This document shows positions 1-9,028 of a DNA stretch of 64,000 bases, piece after piece. The stretch spans positions 682,001-746,000 of the forward strand of contig NZ_CP061299.1 of NCBI RefSeq assembly GCF_018687615.1, given 5' to 3'. Below the pieces are notes generated by a model. The model searched no databases, had not been told where the DNA came from, and saw only the letters and a program-made list of their open reading frames with translations. The stretch is from Polynucleobacter sp. MWH-CaK5 (GTDB taxonomy: Bacteria; Pseudomonadota; Gammaproteobacteria; Burkholderiales; Burkholderiaceae). The translations under genes were made by a program, and so were the position numbers. Every line of letters begins with the position of its first letter. Positions within the stretch are counted from its first letter, which is position 1.

Positions 1-1213
1 TGGCTCGGGTGATGATGATTTCGTTGTAGCGCTTGCTATCCAAGACTTGCTCAAGGGCTGCAGCCAGGGCCAATAGAGTCTTACCAGTACCAGCTTGACC
101 CAATAAAGTAACAAAATCAATATCAGGGTTCATGAGCAAGTTCATCGCAAAATTCTGTTCGCGATTACGTGCGGTGATGCTCCAAACATTGTTCTTTTGG
201 TGAGAGAAATCACGCAAGGTTTGAAGGAGTGCAGTTCTTCCTTGTACTTCTCTGACTTGGGCATAAAAGGGAGTGCCGCCATCAGAGTTTTCTTGATAGA
301 CAAACTGATTGACCATCATGTGAGCAACGGTTGGGCCAGTGACTCGATAGAACATTGTTCCTGACTTGGCATCACTCCAGCTCTCCATATCTTTGCCATG
401 CTTTGGCCAAAAATCTACAGGCAACTGAAGTATTCCTGCGTACATCAAGTCACGGTCTTCAAGCACTTGGTCGTTGAAGTAATCTTCTGCAGGCAAGCCC
501 AAAGCGCGGGCTTTGATACGCATATTGATATCTTTTGATACCAACACCACTTGTCGATCTTTACGGCTTTGCTGAAGCTCTCGCACAACGCCTAGGATCA
601 TGTTGTCTGCTTTACCGGTTGGTAGACCATCGGGCAGGGTGATACTGTTAAGTTGAGTCTGGAAGTACAGGCTACCTGTGGCATCTTTATTGCCTAATTT
701 ATTTAGAGGAATACCTTCCTCTAGAACACCACTGGTGTTAGCTACTAATTGATCAAGTGAGCGACTCACGGTTCGGGCATTGCGAGCAACTTCACTCATA
801 CCCTTTTTGTGGTTATCCAACTCTTCAAGCGTCATCATTGGCAGATAAACATCGTGCTCTTCGAAGCGGAACAGGGCTGAAGGGTCATGCATCAACACGT
901 TTGTATCAAGAACAAACAGGCGGATGATGCCATCATCAGGTATTTTTCTAAGGCGTGTTGCGCTCTTGGCTGTTGGAGCAGATGATTTCTTGTTAGATTT
1001 ACTTGGAGCGCGCATTTTTTCAATGGCAATGTCTGCCAATGATTGCGAGTCATCCGCTTCTAGGTCTAGGCTGACTGAGCTTTCTACTAATTCTGTTACT
1101 TCATCTACTTCTTCAATTTCAATTCTTTTTGGACGTTTCTTTAACTCTGCTTTTGGTTGACGGCTGATGTTTACTTTATCTGCTGCTTGAGTGGGGATTG
1201 GTGGCAGAGGCAT
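1..1213 (-). CDS. PhoH family protein with N-terminal PIN domain (3' end outside window)
   Basis: The reading frame starts at an ATG at 1213 and stays open to the window edge, so about 404 N-terminal residues are seen and the C-terminus is missing. A charged linker rich in Lys, Glu and Ser comes first. A PIN nuclease domain follows, beginning at FVLDTNVLMHDP with a conserved acidic residue and containing LEELDNHKKG. The start of a PhoH ATPase domain then shows a Walker A motif GQAGTGKT shortly before the edge. The family, like PhoH2, joins a predicted RNase to an RNA helicase-like ATPase and is usually about 550 residues long. A GGAG sequence lies about 10 bases before the ATG. The peroxiredoxin gene upstream ends in its own terminator, so transcription is probably independent. 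The PIN-PhoH assignment is firm; the cellular role is not shown by the sequence. Confidence 0.9.
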   Translation of the reverse strand, partial: MPLPPIPTQAADKVNISRQPKAELKKRPKRIEIEEVDEVTELVESSVSLDLEADDSQSLADIAIEKMRAPSKSNKKSSAPTAKSATRLRKIPDDGIIRLFVLDTNVLMHDPSALFRFEEHDVYLPMMTLEELDNHKKGMSEVARNARTVSRSLDQLVANTSGVLEEGIPLNKLGNKDATGSLYFQTQLNSITLPDGLPTGKADNMILGVVRELQQSRKDRQVVLVSKDINMRIKARALGLPAEDYFNDQVLEDRDLMYAGILQLPVDFWPKHGKDMESWSDAKSGTMFYRVTGPTVAHMMVNQFVYQENSDGGTPFYAQVREVQGRTALLQTLRDFSHQKNNVWSITARNREQNFAMNLLMNPDIDFVTLLGQAGTGKTLLALAAALEQVLDSKRYNEIIITRA

Positions 1214-1227
1214 TCCGGAGGTCTCCT

Positions 1228-1265
1228 AAAAAAGAAAAAACCGCCTACCTGGTGGTTGGGCGGTT
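1228..1265 (-). terminator. Rho-independent terminator after the peroxiredoxin gene
   Basis: AACCGCC at 1239-1245 pairs with GGCGGTT at 1259-1265. On the minus strand the hairpin is followed by a run of T residues broken by one C (1228-1240). It lies 65 bases past the peroxiredoxin stop codon and just before the PhoH start codon. Confidence 0.85.
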
Positions 1266-1329
1266 GATAAGGTAAATGTAGTTTTGTGCATCTAAGTGAT
1301 AACTTATCCTAGTTTTTGTGACATTGCAA

Positions 1330-1794
1330 TCATAAATCGATGGCAGCCTTTAAAACATCTTGAACGTGTCCAGGAATCTTGAGTCCACGCCATTCGTGAC
1401 GCAAAACACCTTCTTCATCAATTAGGAATGTGCTGCGCTCGATGCCGCGAACTTGCTTGCCGTACATGTTCTTCATTTTCATGACGCCAAACATTTGGCA
1501 AAGAGTTTCTTCGGTGTCTGCCAGTAACTCAAAAGGTAGTTCAATCTTTCTTTTGAAGTTCTCGTGTGACTTGAGGTTATCTCTAGAGATGCCGACAATC
1601 AAGGTGTTGGCTTTTGTGAAATCATCAATCGCATCTCTGAACTCCATTGATTCAACGGTACAACCAGGGGTTGAATCTTTTGGATAGAAATACATGACCA
1701 CTTTGCGACCCTGACAAGCGGTTGGAGTGAAAACCAGACCGCTGGTTGCTGGAATCTCAAAGTAGGGGATTGGTTTACCAAGTGCTACGCTCAT
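1330..1794 (-). CDS. bcp: Thioredoxin-dependent peroxiredoxin, PrxQ/Bcp family
   Basis: This 154-residue cytoplasmic enzyme reduces hydrogen peroxide and organic hydroperoxides using thioredoxin. The AhpC/TSA fold is recognisable from VVMYFYPKDSTPGCT, which places the peroxidatic cysteine at residue 45, as in E. coli Bcp. The resolving cysteine that E. coli Bcp carries at residue 50 is replaced by Met (CTVESMEF). The protein should therefore be a one-Cys type, or use another cysteine such as C27 or C99. The length matches the family. It lies 77 bases downstream of the Mth938-like gene on the same strand and ends at a terminator before PhoH. Confidence 0.93.
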   Translation of the reverse strand: MSVALGKPIPYFEIPATSGLVFTPTACQGRKVVMYFYPKDSTPGCTVESMEFRDAIDDFTKANTLIVGISRDNLKSHENFKRKIELPFELLADTEETLCQMFGVMKMKNMYGKQVRGIERSTFLIDEEGVLRHEWRGLKIPGHVQDVLKAAIDL

Positions 1795-1871
1795 TCAGTC
1801 TCCAGATTTTTTATTTATGCTGCTTTTAAGCATATTTATATCAGACTTATGTAAAAAGTCGATTTTTTTAA

Positions 1872-2246
1872 TCACTTTTCAATCAGTAAAGCAGCCACAA
1901 CTTTGCGACCCTCAGCCATGAGGACGTTATATGTACGGCAAGCAGCCTGCAAATCCATGGTTTCTAGGCCAATATTGCGGGCAATCAAGGGGGCTATCAG
2001 CGCTGCCTGAGGGAATCGGATCCGTTGGCCGCTGCCGAAAATGACCACTGCAGGGTCAAGTTTGGCAATTTGTTCAAAATCCTCGGTTTTGATGTCCTCA
2101 AAACGAGTGCAAGACCATTCAATCACGGGGCTTTCAGGCGATAAAAGCAAGGATTGGGTGTAACGCTGGGCGTTGATTTCGATGTAATCAGGGCCGTATG
2201 CTGAAACTGTATTCAAAGAGGGCTGCTTATCCGGTTGTAGTTTCAC
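1872..2246 (-). CDS. Mth938-like (DUF498) domain protein
   Basis: This 124-residue protein begins at a GTG codon at 2246. It shows the features of the Mth938 fold: an N-terminal strand region around DYIEINAQRY, a central PAVVIFGSGQRIRFP segment, and a C-terminal helix containing the NIGLETMDLQAACRTYN signature. Family members occur widely in proteobacteria, and human AAMDC is a relative. No enzymatic activity is established for the bacterial proteins. It is transcribed divergently from alaA and precedes bcp. The family call is firm and the function is unknown. Confidence 0.85.
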   Translation of the reverse strand: MKLQPDKQPSLNTVSAYGPDYIEINAQRYTQSLLLSPESPVIEWSCTRFEDIKTEDFEQIAKLDPAVVIFGSGQRIRFPQAALIAPLIARNIGLETMDLQAACRTYNVLMAEGRKVVAALLIEK

Positions 2247-2334
2247 GTTAAATCGCCTCAGGCTCTGTCATAATTACAAAATTATAGATAAATTAAGACG
2301 TTATAGTATTCCTATACGTCCCTAAGTGATTATT

Positions 2335-3564
2335 GTGAAAGAAATTAAGAAATCCTCCAAATTAAACAACGTTTGTTACGACATACGTGGCCCCGTTCTT
2401 GAGCTCGCTCAGCAGATGGAGGAAGAGGGTCAAAAGATCATTAAGTTGAACATCGGTAACGTGGGTGTTTTTGGCTTTGATCCTCCTGAAGAGATTCAGT
2501 TGGACATGATCCGTAATCTGCCTAATTCAGCTGCTTACTCAGATTCCAAGGGAATTTTTTCAGCTCGCAAAGCGATCATGCATTACTGCCAAGAAAAAGG
2601 CATTCAAGGCGTGACCCTGGATGACATTTATACAGGCAACGGCGCTTCAGAATTAATTGTTTTAGCCATGAATGCTTTGTTAAACGTTGGCGATGAAGTT
2701 TTGGTGCCAGCACCTGACTATCCTCTATGGACAGCAGCGGTGAGTCTTTCAGGCGGAACACCTAAGCATTACTTGTGTGATGAGGCTCAAGATTGGTCTC
2801 CAGACATTGCAGACATCAAAGCAAAAATCACGCCTAAGACCAAAGCGATTGTGGTGATCAACCCAAATAATCCAACGGGTGCTTTGTATGGTGATGACGT
2901 TCTAAAAGAGGTCATTGCTTTGGCCCGTGAACATGGCTTGATCATTTTTGCTGATGAGATTTACGACAAGACTTTATTTGATGGTGAAAAGCACACATCC
3001 ATTGGTGCCTTATCAACTGATGTAGTGACGGTTACCTTCAATGGTTTATCAAAGAATTACCGCGCATGCGGCTACCGCTCTGGTTGGATGGTGGTGTCAG
3101 GGGATAAGAGCGGTGCTAAAGATTACATCGAAGGCTTGAACATGCTTTCATCCATGCGCTTGTGCGCTAACGTCCCTGGTCAAAACGCCATTCAAACAGC
3201 TTTGGGTGGATATCAAAGCATTGATGACTTGGTGGCAGAGGGTGGTCGTTTGCGCCGTCAACGAGATCTTGCTTGGGAGTTGGTCACAAAAATACCGGGT
3301 GTTACTTGTGTGAAGCCAAAAGCAGCTTTGTATTTGTTCCCTAAGTTGGATCCTGAAATGTATCCAATCGAGAATGATCAAGAATTCATTGCAACCTTGT
3401 TGCGTGAAGAGAAGGTTTTGTTGGTCCAGGGCAGTGGCTTTAATTGGCCAAAGCCAGATCACTTCAGAATTGTTTTCTTGCCGCACGAAGATGTCTTGCG
3501 TGAAGCGATTTCAAGGCTTGCTAAGTTCTTGGAGCGTTATCGCCAAAAATACGGCAAAAAATAA
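2335..3564 (+). CDS. alaA: Glutamate-pyruvate aminotransferase (AlaA type)
   Basis: A class I/II PLP-dependent aminotransferase of 409 residues that makes alanine from pyruvate and glutamate. The N-terminus KKSSKLNNVCYDIRGPVL is almost the same as in E. coli AlaA. NPNNPTGALYG is the typical substrate and cofactor loop, and FNGLSKNYRACGYRSGW contains the PLP-binding lysine. I place the start at the GTG at 2335 because that aligns with the E. coli start; another in-frame GTG lies at 2326. Neither has a clear Shine-Dalgarno sequence. The gene leads a same-strand cluster with hom and thrC, as in related Burkholderiales, suggesting shared amino acid biosynthesis. Confidence 0.93.
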   Translation: MKEIKKSSKLNNVCYDIRGPVLELAQQMEEEGQKIIKLNIGNVGVFGFDPPEEIQLDMIRNLPNSAAYSDSKGIFSARKAIMHYCQEKGIQGVTLDDIYTGNGASELIVLAMNALLNVGDEVLVPAPDYPLWTAAVSLSGGTPKHYLCDEAQDWSPDIADIKAKITPKTKAIVVINPNNPTGALYGDDVLKEVIALAREHGLIIFADEIYDKTLFDGEKHTSIGALSTDVVTVTFNGLSKNYRACGYRSGWMVVSGDKSGAKDYIEGLNMLSSMRLCANVPGQNAIQTALGGYQSIDDLVAEGGRLRRQRDLAWELVTKIPGVTCVKPKAALYLFPKLDPEMYPIENDQEFIATLLREEKVLLVQGSGFNWPKPDHFRIVFLPHEDVLREAISRLAKFLERYRQKYGKK

Positions 3565-3649
3565 GCTGATTTCTTCCAGGTATCAGCAGTAACAAATTAG
3601 CAGTCATAAGATTTTATTTTCACCTTTAATTTAGTAAGAGTTTTTAGTT

Positions 3650-4960
3650 ATGAAACCTATTCAAGTTGGCCTTCTAGGCATCGGTACTGTTGGTGGCGGC
3701 GTGTTCAATGTGCTTGATCGCAATCAAGAGGAAATCACTCGTCGTGCTGGTCGTGGCATCAAGATTCACACGGTTGCTGACCTTGATACCAAACGCGCTG
3801 AAGAATTGGTCAAAGGCCGCGCAAAAGTTGTTGGTGATGCCAAGCAAGTTGTGAATGATCCTGAAATTGACGTTGTGGTTGAGTTGATCGGTGGTTACGG
3901 CATCGCTAAAGAATTGGTATTGGCAGCTATCAACAACGGCAAGCACGTTGTGACGGCCAATAAAGCATTGTTAGCGGTTCATGGCAATGAAATTTTTGCA
4001 GCTGCGCAAGCCAAGGGCGTAACCGTTAACTTTGAAGCGGCCGTTGCTGGCGGCATTCCAATCATCAAGGCTTTGCGTGAAGGTTTGACGGCCAACCGTA
4101 TCGAATGGATTGCGGGCATCATCAACGGAACTACCAATTTCATTTTGTCTGAGATGCGCGACAAAGGCTTGGACTTTGATGTTGTTCTAAAAGAAGCTCA
4201 ACGTTTAGGTTATGCCGAGGCAGATCCTACTTTTGATATTGAAGGTGTTGATGCGGCTCACAAGGCCACCATCATGAGTGCGATTGCCTTTGGTATTCCG
4301 ATGCAGTTTGATAAGGCTCACGTTGAAGGCATCACCAAACTCTCAGCAATCGATATTAAATATGCTGAGCAATTGGGTTATCGCATCAAACTATTGGGCA
4401 TCACCAAAAAAACCAAAGATGGTATTGAATTGCGCGTTCACCCAACCTTGATTCCAACCAAACGTTTGATTGCCAACGTTGAAGGCGCTATGAATGCAGT
4501 TCAAGTGATGGGTGATGCTGTAGGAACAACTCTTTACTACGGTAAGGGTGCGGGCGCAGAGCCAACGGCTTCTGCTGTGATTGCAGACTTGGTCGATGTG
4601 GCCCGTTTACAAACAGCTGATCCTGAGCACCGTGTGCCACATTTGGCATTCCAACCTGGTTCGATGGTCAATACGACCATCATGCCGATGGGTGAAATCA
4701 CAACCAGCTACTACTTACGCTTGCGTGTTGCAGACGTAACAGGAGTTTTGGCTGACATCACTCGTATTTTGGCGGACAACAGTATTTCAATTGATGCCAT
4801 GTTGCAACGTGAGGCAGGCGATGGTGAAAACCAAACCGATCTAATCATGTTGACGCATGAGACAAAAGAGAAAAATATCTTGGCAGCTATTGCCAAGGTT
4901 GAAGCTTTGAAAACTGTTGAAGGTTCAGTCACAAAAATTCGTTTAGAAAACTTAAGTTAA
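3650..4960 (+). CDS. hom: Homoserine dehydrogenase
   Basis: This 436-residue monofunctional enzyme reduces aspartate semialdehyde to homoserine in threonine and methionine synthesis. The N-terminal Rossmann motif is GLLGIGTVGGGVF. The catalytic domain carries the NGTTNFILSEM segment and the lysine-containing EADPTFDIEG region. A C-terminal ACT domain, from about residue 350 (LRLRVADVTGVLADIT), is the usual site of threonine feedback inhibition. There is no aspartokinase fused to it. The 85-base leader contains no threonine- or isoleucine-rich peptide, so there is no sign of attenuation. thrC follows after 12 bases. Confidence 0.96.
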   Translation: MKPIQVGLLGIGTVGGGVFNVLDRNQEEITRRAGRGIKIHTVADLDTKRAEELVKGRAKVVGDAKQVVNDPEIDVVVELIGGYGIAKELVLAAINNGKHVVTANKALLAVHGNEIFAAAQAKGVTVNFEAAVAGGIPIIKALREGLTANRIEWIAGIINGTTNFILSEMRDKGLDFDVVLKEAQRLGYAEADPTFDIEGVDAAHKATIMSAIAFGIPMQFDKAHVEGITKLSAIDIKYAEQLGYRIKLLGITKKTKDGIELRVHPTLIPTKRLIANVEGAMNAVQVMGDAVGTTLYYGKGAGAEPTASAVIADLVDVARLQTADPEHRVPHLAFQPGSMVNTTIMPMGEITTSYYLRLRVADVTGVLADITRILADNSISIDAMLQREAGDGENQTDLIMLTHETKEKNILAAIAKVEALKTVEGSVTKIRLENLS

Positions 4961-4972
4961 TTAAATTACGCA

Positions 4973-6418
4973 ATGCACTACATTTCAACCCGTGGTCATA
5001 ACGCCCATCAAACATTTTCAGAAATCCTTCTAGGTGGCTTAGCCGCAGACGGAGGTTTGTATTTACCAGTTAAATACCCTCAGGTCACGCCTGCTCAATT
5101 AGATGCATGGCGAGGATTGTCTTACGCTGATTTGGCATTTGAGGTTTTAAGTCTCTATTGCGATGACATCCCTCAAGAAGACCTCAGAGCTTTGGTTAGA
5201 AAGACTTATACGGCTGAGGTTTATTGCAATGGTCGTACTGATGATTCGGCAAAAGACGTTACACCGATTCATTGGTTAGGTGATGAGCAGGGTACTCGCT
5301 TAGGTTTATTGAGTTTGTCGAATGGTCCAACGCTTGCATTCAAAGACATGGCGATGCAGCTTTTAGGTAACTTGTTTGAGTACACCTTGAATAAGCAAGG
5401 ACAAGAGTTGAATATTCTGGGTGCCACTTCAGGTGACACTGGTAGTGCTGCTGAGTATGCGATGCGTGGTAAAAAAGGTGTGCGCGTTTTCATGCTCTCA
5501 CCAAAAGGAAAGATGAGTGCTTTCCAGGTTGCGCAGATGTACTCCTTGCAAGATGAGAACATTTACAACATTGCGATTGATGGTGTTTTTGATGATGCTC
5601 AAGACATTGTTAAAGCAGTCAGCAATGATCATGAATTCAAAGCCCGCCAAAAAATTGGCACGGTTAATTCAATCAATTGGGCTCGTGTGGTGGCTCAAGT
5701 GGTTTATTACTTCCAAGGCTATTTGTTGGCCACCAAAAACAGCACAGAGAAAGTTTCATTCTGTGTACCTTCAGGTAACTTCGGCAACGTTTGCGCAGGT
5801 CATATCGCTCGTATGATGGGCTTGCCAATTGAAAAGTTGGTAGTAGCAACTAATGAGAATGACGTTTTGGATGAGTTCTTTAAAACTGGTGTTTATAGAG
5901 CGCGTAAATCTGCTGAGACATTCCACACCACCAGCCCATCGATGGATATTTCCAAAGCAAGTAATTTTGAACGCTTCATCTATGACTTGATGGGACGTGA
6001 CGCTGCAAAAACTGCGCAAATGTTCAAGGATGTTGAAACCAAAGGTGGTTTTGATTTGTCACAAGACCCTGTGTATAAAAATATCGCTCAATATGGTTTT
6101 GTTTCAGGCAAGAGCACGCATCTCAATCGTCTAGACACAATCAGAGACATTCATGCGAAATACAGTGTCTTGATTGATACGCACACAGCTGATGGTGTGA
6201 AGGTTGCCCGTGAATATCTGCAGACCAATGTGCCCATGTTGGTTTTAGAAACAGCGCTTCCAATCAAGTTTGCCGAGACAATCGAAGAAGCGATTGGCAG
6301 AACGCCTGATCGCCCAGCATCATTCATTGGCATTGAAAACAAGCCGCAGCGTGTGGTTGATATGCCAGCAGATGTGCATCAAGTAAAAGACTTTGTTGCT
6401 GCCCACACGGGTTTGTGA
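4973..6418 (+). CDS. thrC: Threonine synthase
   Basis: A fold-type II PLP enzyme of 481 residues that converts O-phosphohomoserine to threonine. The N-terminus MHYISTRG and the motif SNGPTLAFKDMAMQLLG with the PLP-binding lysine are diagnostic. GATSGDTGSAAEYAM forms the phosphate-binding loop. The length fits the long bacterial ThrC form. It lies 12 bases after hom, and mobB begins 3 bases after its stop codon. The gene is therefore likely co-transcribed with both the threonine and the molybdenum cofactor genes. Confidence 0.96.
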   Translation: MHYISTRGHNAHQTFSEILLGGLAADGGLYLPVKYPQVTPAQLDAWRGLSYADLAFEVLSLYCDDIPQEDLRALVRKTYTAEVYCNGRTDDSAKDVTPIHWLGDEQGTRLGLLSLSNGPTLAFKDMAMQLLGNLFEYTLNKQGQELNILGATSGDTGSAAEYAMRGKKGVRVFMLSPKGKMSAFQVAQMYSLQDENIYNIAIDGVFDDAQDIVKAVSNDHEFKARQKIGTVNSINWARVVAQVVYYFQGYLLATKNSTEKVSFCVPSGNFGNVCAGHIARMMGLPIEKLVVATNENDVLDEFFKTGVYRARKSAETFHTTSPSMDISKASNFERFIYDLMGRDAAKTAQMFKDVETKGGFDLSQDPVYKNIAQYGFVSGKSTHLNRLDTIRDIHAKYSVLIDTHTADGVKVAREYLQTNVPMLVLETALPIKFAETIEEAIGRTPDRPASFIGIENKPQRVVDMPADVHQVKDFVAAHTGL

Positions 6419-6421
6419 TTG

Positions 6422-7018
6422 ATGAGCCAAGCCCAGAATCAACAAAACGCTTCAATGGCATCTTCTTTAAGGGCCAACCCTACACCTGTGGTTGGTTTTG
6501 TTGCTTACTCTGGCACTGGTAAAACAACATTGATTGAGCAGTTGATCACATTTCTGACTCAACGAGCTTATAAAGTAGCGGTCATTAAACACACGCATCA
6601 TCACTTTGATATTGATAAGCCTGGTAAGGATTCTTATCGTCACCGAGAGGCTGGTGCCGCTGAAGTTTTGATGGTGTCTGATCAAAGATGGGTGTTGATG
6701 CATGAGCTCAGGCAAGCTGCTGAGCCCACCATTGAGGAACAGTTAAGCAAGTTATCTCCTTGCGACCTCGTCATCGTTGAAGGGTTTAAGAACGCAAATA
6801 TTCCAAAAATTGAGTTGTGGCGTTTTGAGCACGATGAGTGCGCATCCAATCCAGTGAAAGCCAATCAAGATCAATTTATTCAAGCCATTGCTTACCCAGG
6901 TGGCATGGATGCTGTGCACAAGCCAGATCTAACCAGAGACATCCCAGTGCTTGATTTGAATGACATTGAGCAAGTGGCTCAGCAAGTCCTTTCAATGGCT
7001 GGTGTTTTAGCAAAATAA
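6422..7018 (+). CDS. mobB: Molybdopterin-guanine dinucleotide biosynthesis protein B
   Basis: A P-loop GTP-binding adaptor of 198 residues that helps MobA attach GMP to molybdopterin. The Walker A motif GFVAYSGTGKTTLIEQL sits near residue 30 after a short polar extension. The family motif IKHTHHHFDIDKPGKDSYRHREAGA follows, and DLVIVEGFKNANIPKIELWR is the second typical block. The ATG at 6422 is preferred to the overlapping TTG at 6419. It links thrC to moeA in one transcription direction. mobA is not in the window. Confidence 0.92.
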   Translation: MSQAQNQQNASMASSLRANPTPVVGFVAYSGTGKTTLIEQLITFLTQRAYKVAVIKHTHHHFDIDKPGKDSYRHREAGAAEVLMVSDQRWVLMHELRQAAEPTIEEQLSKLSPCDLVIVEGFKNANIPKIELWRFEHDECASNPVKANQDQFIQAIAYPGGMDAVHKPDLTRDIPVLDLNDIEQVAQQVLSMAGVLAK

Positions 7019-7042
7019 GCCTAAAACCATTAGACTAAGCCC

Positions 7043-8281
7043 ATGTCGCAAGCCATGAACAAACCTCCTATGAAAACTGCTGCTGAGGCCCTTGAGCATC
7101 TATTGTCTCAAGCAAAGCCAATGGCAGAGGTTGAAGTGGTGAGCACTCAAGATGCTTTGGGAAGAATTTTGGCCACGGATATCCTCAGTCAAGTCGATGT
7201 TCCTCCGATGAACAACACCCAGATGGATGGTTATGCCGTTCGTGTGGCGGATATTCAAGCAGCGGGGCAAAGTTTTATTGTTTCTCAACGCATTCCTGCT
7301 GGTCATGTGGGCACAGAGCTCAAGTCTGGCACGATCGCCAGAATTTTCACGGGTGCCACCATTCCACCTGGTGCAGATGCGGTGGTGATGCAGGAAGATT
7401 GTCTGGTCAATGGGGACCAGGTCACTATTCAAGAAGTTCCTAAGCAAGGTCAATGGATTCGCTTGCAAGGTGAAGATTTAAAAGCAGGGGGCGTGGCCTT
7501 GAGCAAGGGAACTTATCTCAGAGCTCAGGAGTTGGGTGTTGCTGCCTCTGCTGGATACCATCAGTTAACAGTGACCAAGAAAATCAAAGTAGCGGCTTTT
7601 TTTACCGGGGATGAATTAACTCTCCCAGGTCAGCCACTAAAGCCTGGTGCTATTTACAACTCTAACAGAGATACTCTGTTGGCATGCATTCGTTCTCTGG
7701 GCTGTGAAGCAACAGACTTGGGTATCGTGCCTGATACCTTGGAAGCGACTCGAGATGCTTTGCGTCGTGCCAGTAAAGATCATGATTTGATCATCACTTC
7801 TGGTGGTGTGTCAGTCGGTGAAGAAGATCATATCAAGCCAGCGGTGACTGCTGAGGGTCGTCTTGATATGTGGCAAATTGCCATCAAGCCAGGTAAACCA
7901 TTGGCATTCGGTGCGGTTAAAAAGCAGGGTGCTGATCGCTTGGAAACTTGGTTCATGGGATTGCCCGGTAACCCAGTTTCTAGTTTTGTCACATTTCTAT
8001 TATTTGTTCGTCCTTTCATTGCCAAGTTGCAGGGAAGATCTCATGCAAATCCACCAGTGATCATGATGCGAGCTGACTTTGATTGGCCCAAGGCTGATCG
8101 TCGCAATGAGTTTTTACGGGTGCGCATCAATGCCCAGGGCGGCTTAGATTTATTCCCGAATCAAAGCTCAGGTGTTTTAACCAGCGCTTCATGGGCGGAT
8201 GGTTTGGTCGATAATCCGCCACTTCAAGCCATCAAGCCTGGTGATATGGTGAAGTACATCCCTTTTTCAGGAATGATTTAA
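7043..8281 (+). CDS. moeA: Molybdopterin molybdenumtransferase
   Basis: This 412-residue enzyme inserts molybdate into adenylylated molybdopterin. The N-terminal domain contains the PPMNNTQMDGYAVR motif. The central MoCF-binding domain shows IYNSNRDTLLACI, LIITSGGVSVGEEDHIKP and GKPLAFG. The MGLPGNPVSSFVTF segment leads into the small C-terminal domain. The ATG at 7043 is used; a second in-frame ATG lies at 7055. It forms a tight cluster with moaD (9 bases downstream) and moaE. Genes for cyclic pyranopterin synthesis (moaA, moaC) are not in the window. Confidence 0.95.
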   Translation: MSQAMNKPPMKTAAEALEHLLSQAKPMAEVEVVSTQDALGRILATDILSQVDVPPMNNTQMDGYAVRVADIQAAGQSFIVSQRIPAGHVGTELKSGTIARIFTGATIPPGADAVVMQEDCLVNGDQVTIQEVPKQGQWIRLQGEDLKAGGVALSKGTYLRAQELGVAASAGYHQLTVTKKIKVAAFFTGDELTLPGQPLKPGAIYNSNRDTLLACIRSLGCEATDLGIVPDTLEATRDALRRASKDHDLIITSGGVSVGEEDHIKPAVTAEGRLDMWQIAIKPGKPLAFGAVKKQGADRLETWFMGLPGNPVSSFVTFLLFVRPFIAKLQGRSHANPPVIMMRADFDWPKADRRNEFLRVRINAQGGLDLFPNQSSGVLTSASWADGLVDNPPLQAIKPGDMVKYIPFSGMI

Positions 8282-8290
8282 GCTATTGCT

Positions 8291-8548
8291 ATGAAAATAA
8301 CGATTAAATTCTTCGCCTCTTTGCGTGAGACCTTGAAAACATCTGAAGAGCAGTTTGATGTTCCTGCATCCGTTAAAACTTTGACGGAATTGCGTCATCA
8401 TTTGATGGGCAGGGGTGAGTCATGGTCTGAAGCATTGGCCGAAGGTAAAGCGGTGCGCATGGCTTTGAATCATCAAATGGTGGAGGGTGATACAGCACTG
8501 ATTGATCAGGCTGAAGTAGCTTTCTTCCCTCCAGTGACGGGCGGATAA
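8291..8548 (+). CDS. moaD: Molybdopterin synthase sulfur carrier subunit
   Basis: A ubiquitin-like protein of 85 residues that donates sulfur to precursor Z as a C-terminal thiocarboxylate. It starts MKITIKFFASLRETL and ends in PPVTGG, the Gly-Gly tail that MoeB activates. Size and fold pattern match MoaD. It sits directly between moeA and moaE, its partner in the synthase heterotetramer, with a 2-base gap to moaE. Confidence 0.94.
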   Translation: MKITIKFFASLRETLKTSEEQFDVPASVKTLTELRHHLMGRGESWSEALAEGKAVRMALNHQMVEGDTALIDQAEVAFFPPVTGG

Positions 8549-8550
8549 AC

Positions 8551-9000
8551 ATGCCAGTTCGCATTCAAACTGAAGATTTTGATTTATCACAAGAGATCAA
8601 ACAATTAAGAGCTGGTGATGCACGCGTTGGAGCAGTGGCTTCATTTGTTGGTACTGTGCGAGATCGCAACGATGGTTCTGAAGTCGCTGCGATGACTTTA
8701 GAGCACTACCCAGGTATGACTGAAAAGTCTCTTGAGGAAATCATTGAAAAAGCCAAAGCACGTTGGGATATTTTTGATGTTTTGATCATTCATCGAGTGG
8801 GTCCTTTGAATATTGAAGATCAAATCGTTTTAACGGCTGTGACCAGTGCTCACCGTGGTGAAGCTTTTGCCGCTTGTGAATATGTCATGGACTACCTCAA
8901 GACTTTGGCGCCATTTTGGAAAAAAGAAGATACCCCTGAAGGAGCTCGCTGGGTGGATGCACGCCTGAGCGATGATGAAGCTCTGAAGAAGTGGCAGTAA
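8551..9000 (+). CDS. moaE: Molybdopterin synthase catalytic subunit
   Basis: This 149-residue large subunit converts cyclic pyranopterin monophosphate to molybdopterin with MoaD-bound sulfur. Diagnostic segments are GAVASFVGTVRDRNDG, IIHRVGPLNIEDQIVLTAV, AHRGEAFAACEYVMDYLK and the lysine-rich APFWKKE active-site block. Length equals that of E. coli MoaE. It closes the plus-strand cluster from alaA and converges on the dinG-like gene, leaving a 28-base gap without a clear terminator. Confidence 0.95.
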   Translation: MPVRIQTEDFDLSQEIKQLRAGDARVGAVASFVGTVRDRNDGSEVAAMTLEHYPGMTEKSLEEIIEKAKARWDIFDVLIIHRVGPLNIEDQIVLTAVTSAHRGEAFAACEYVMDYLKTLAPFWKKEDTPEGARWVDARLSDDEALKKWQ

Positions 9001-9028
9001 TAGCAATTCTTCTAAACACTCAAACAAA

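Noticed and set aside
3565..3649. Possible threonine attenuator before hom
   Set aside because: The 85-base leader holds no ATG-initiated peptide rich in Thr or Ile and no terminator; only a weak GCTGAT/ATCAGC stem is seen.
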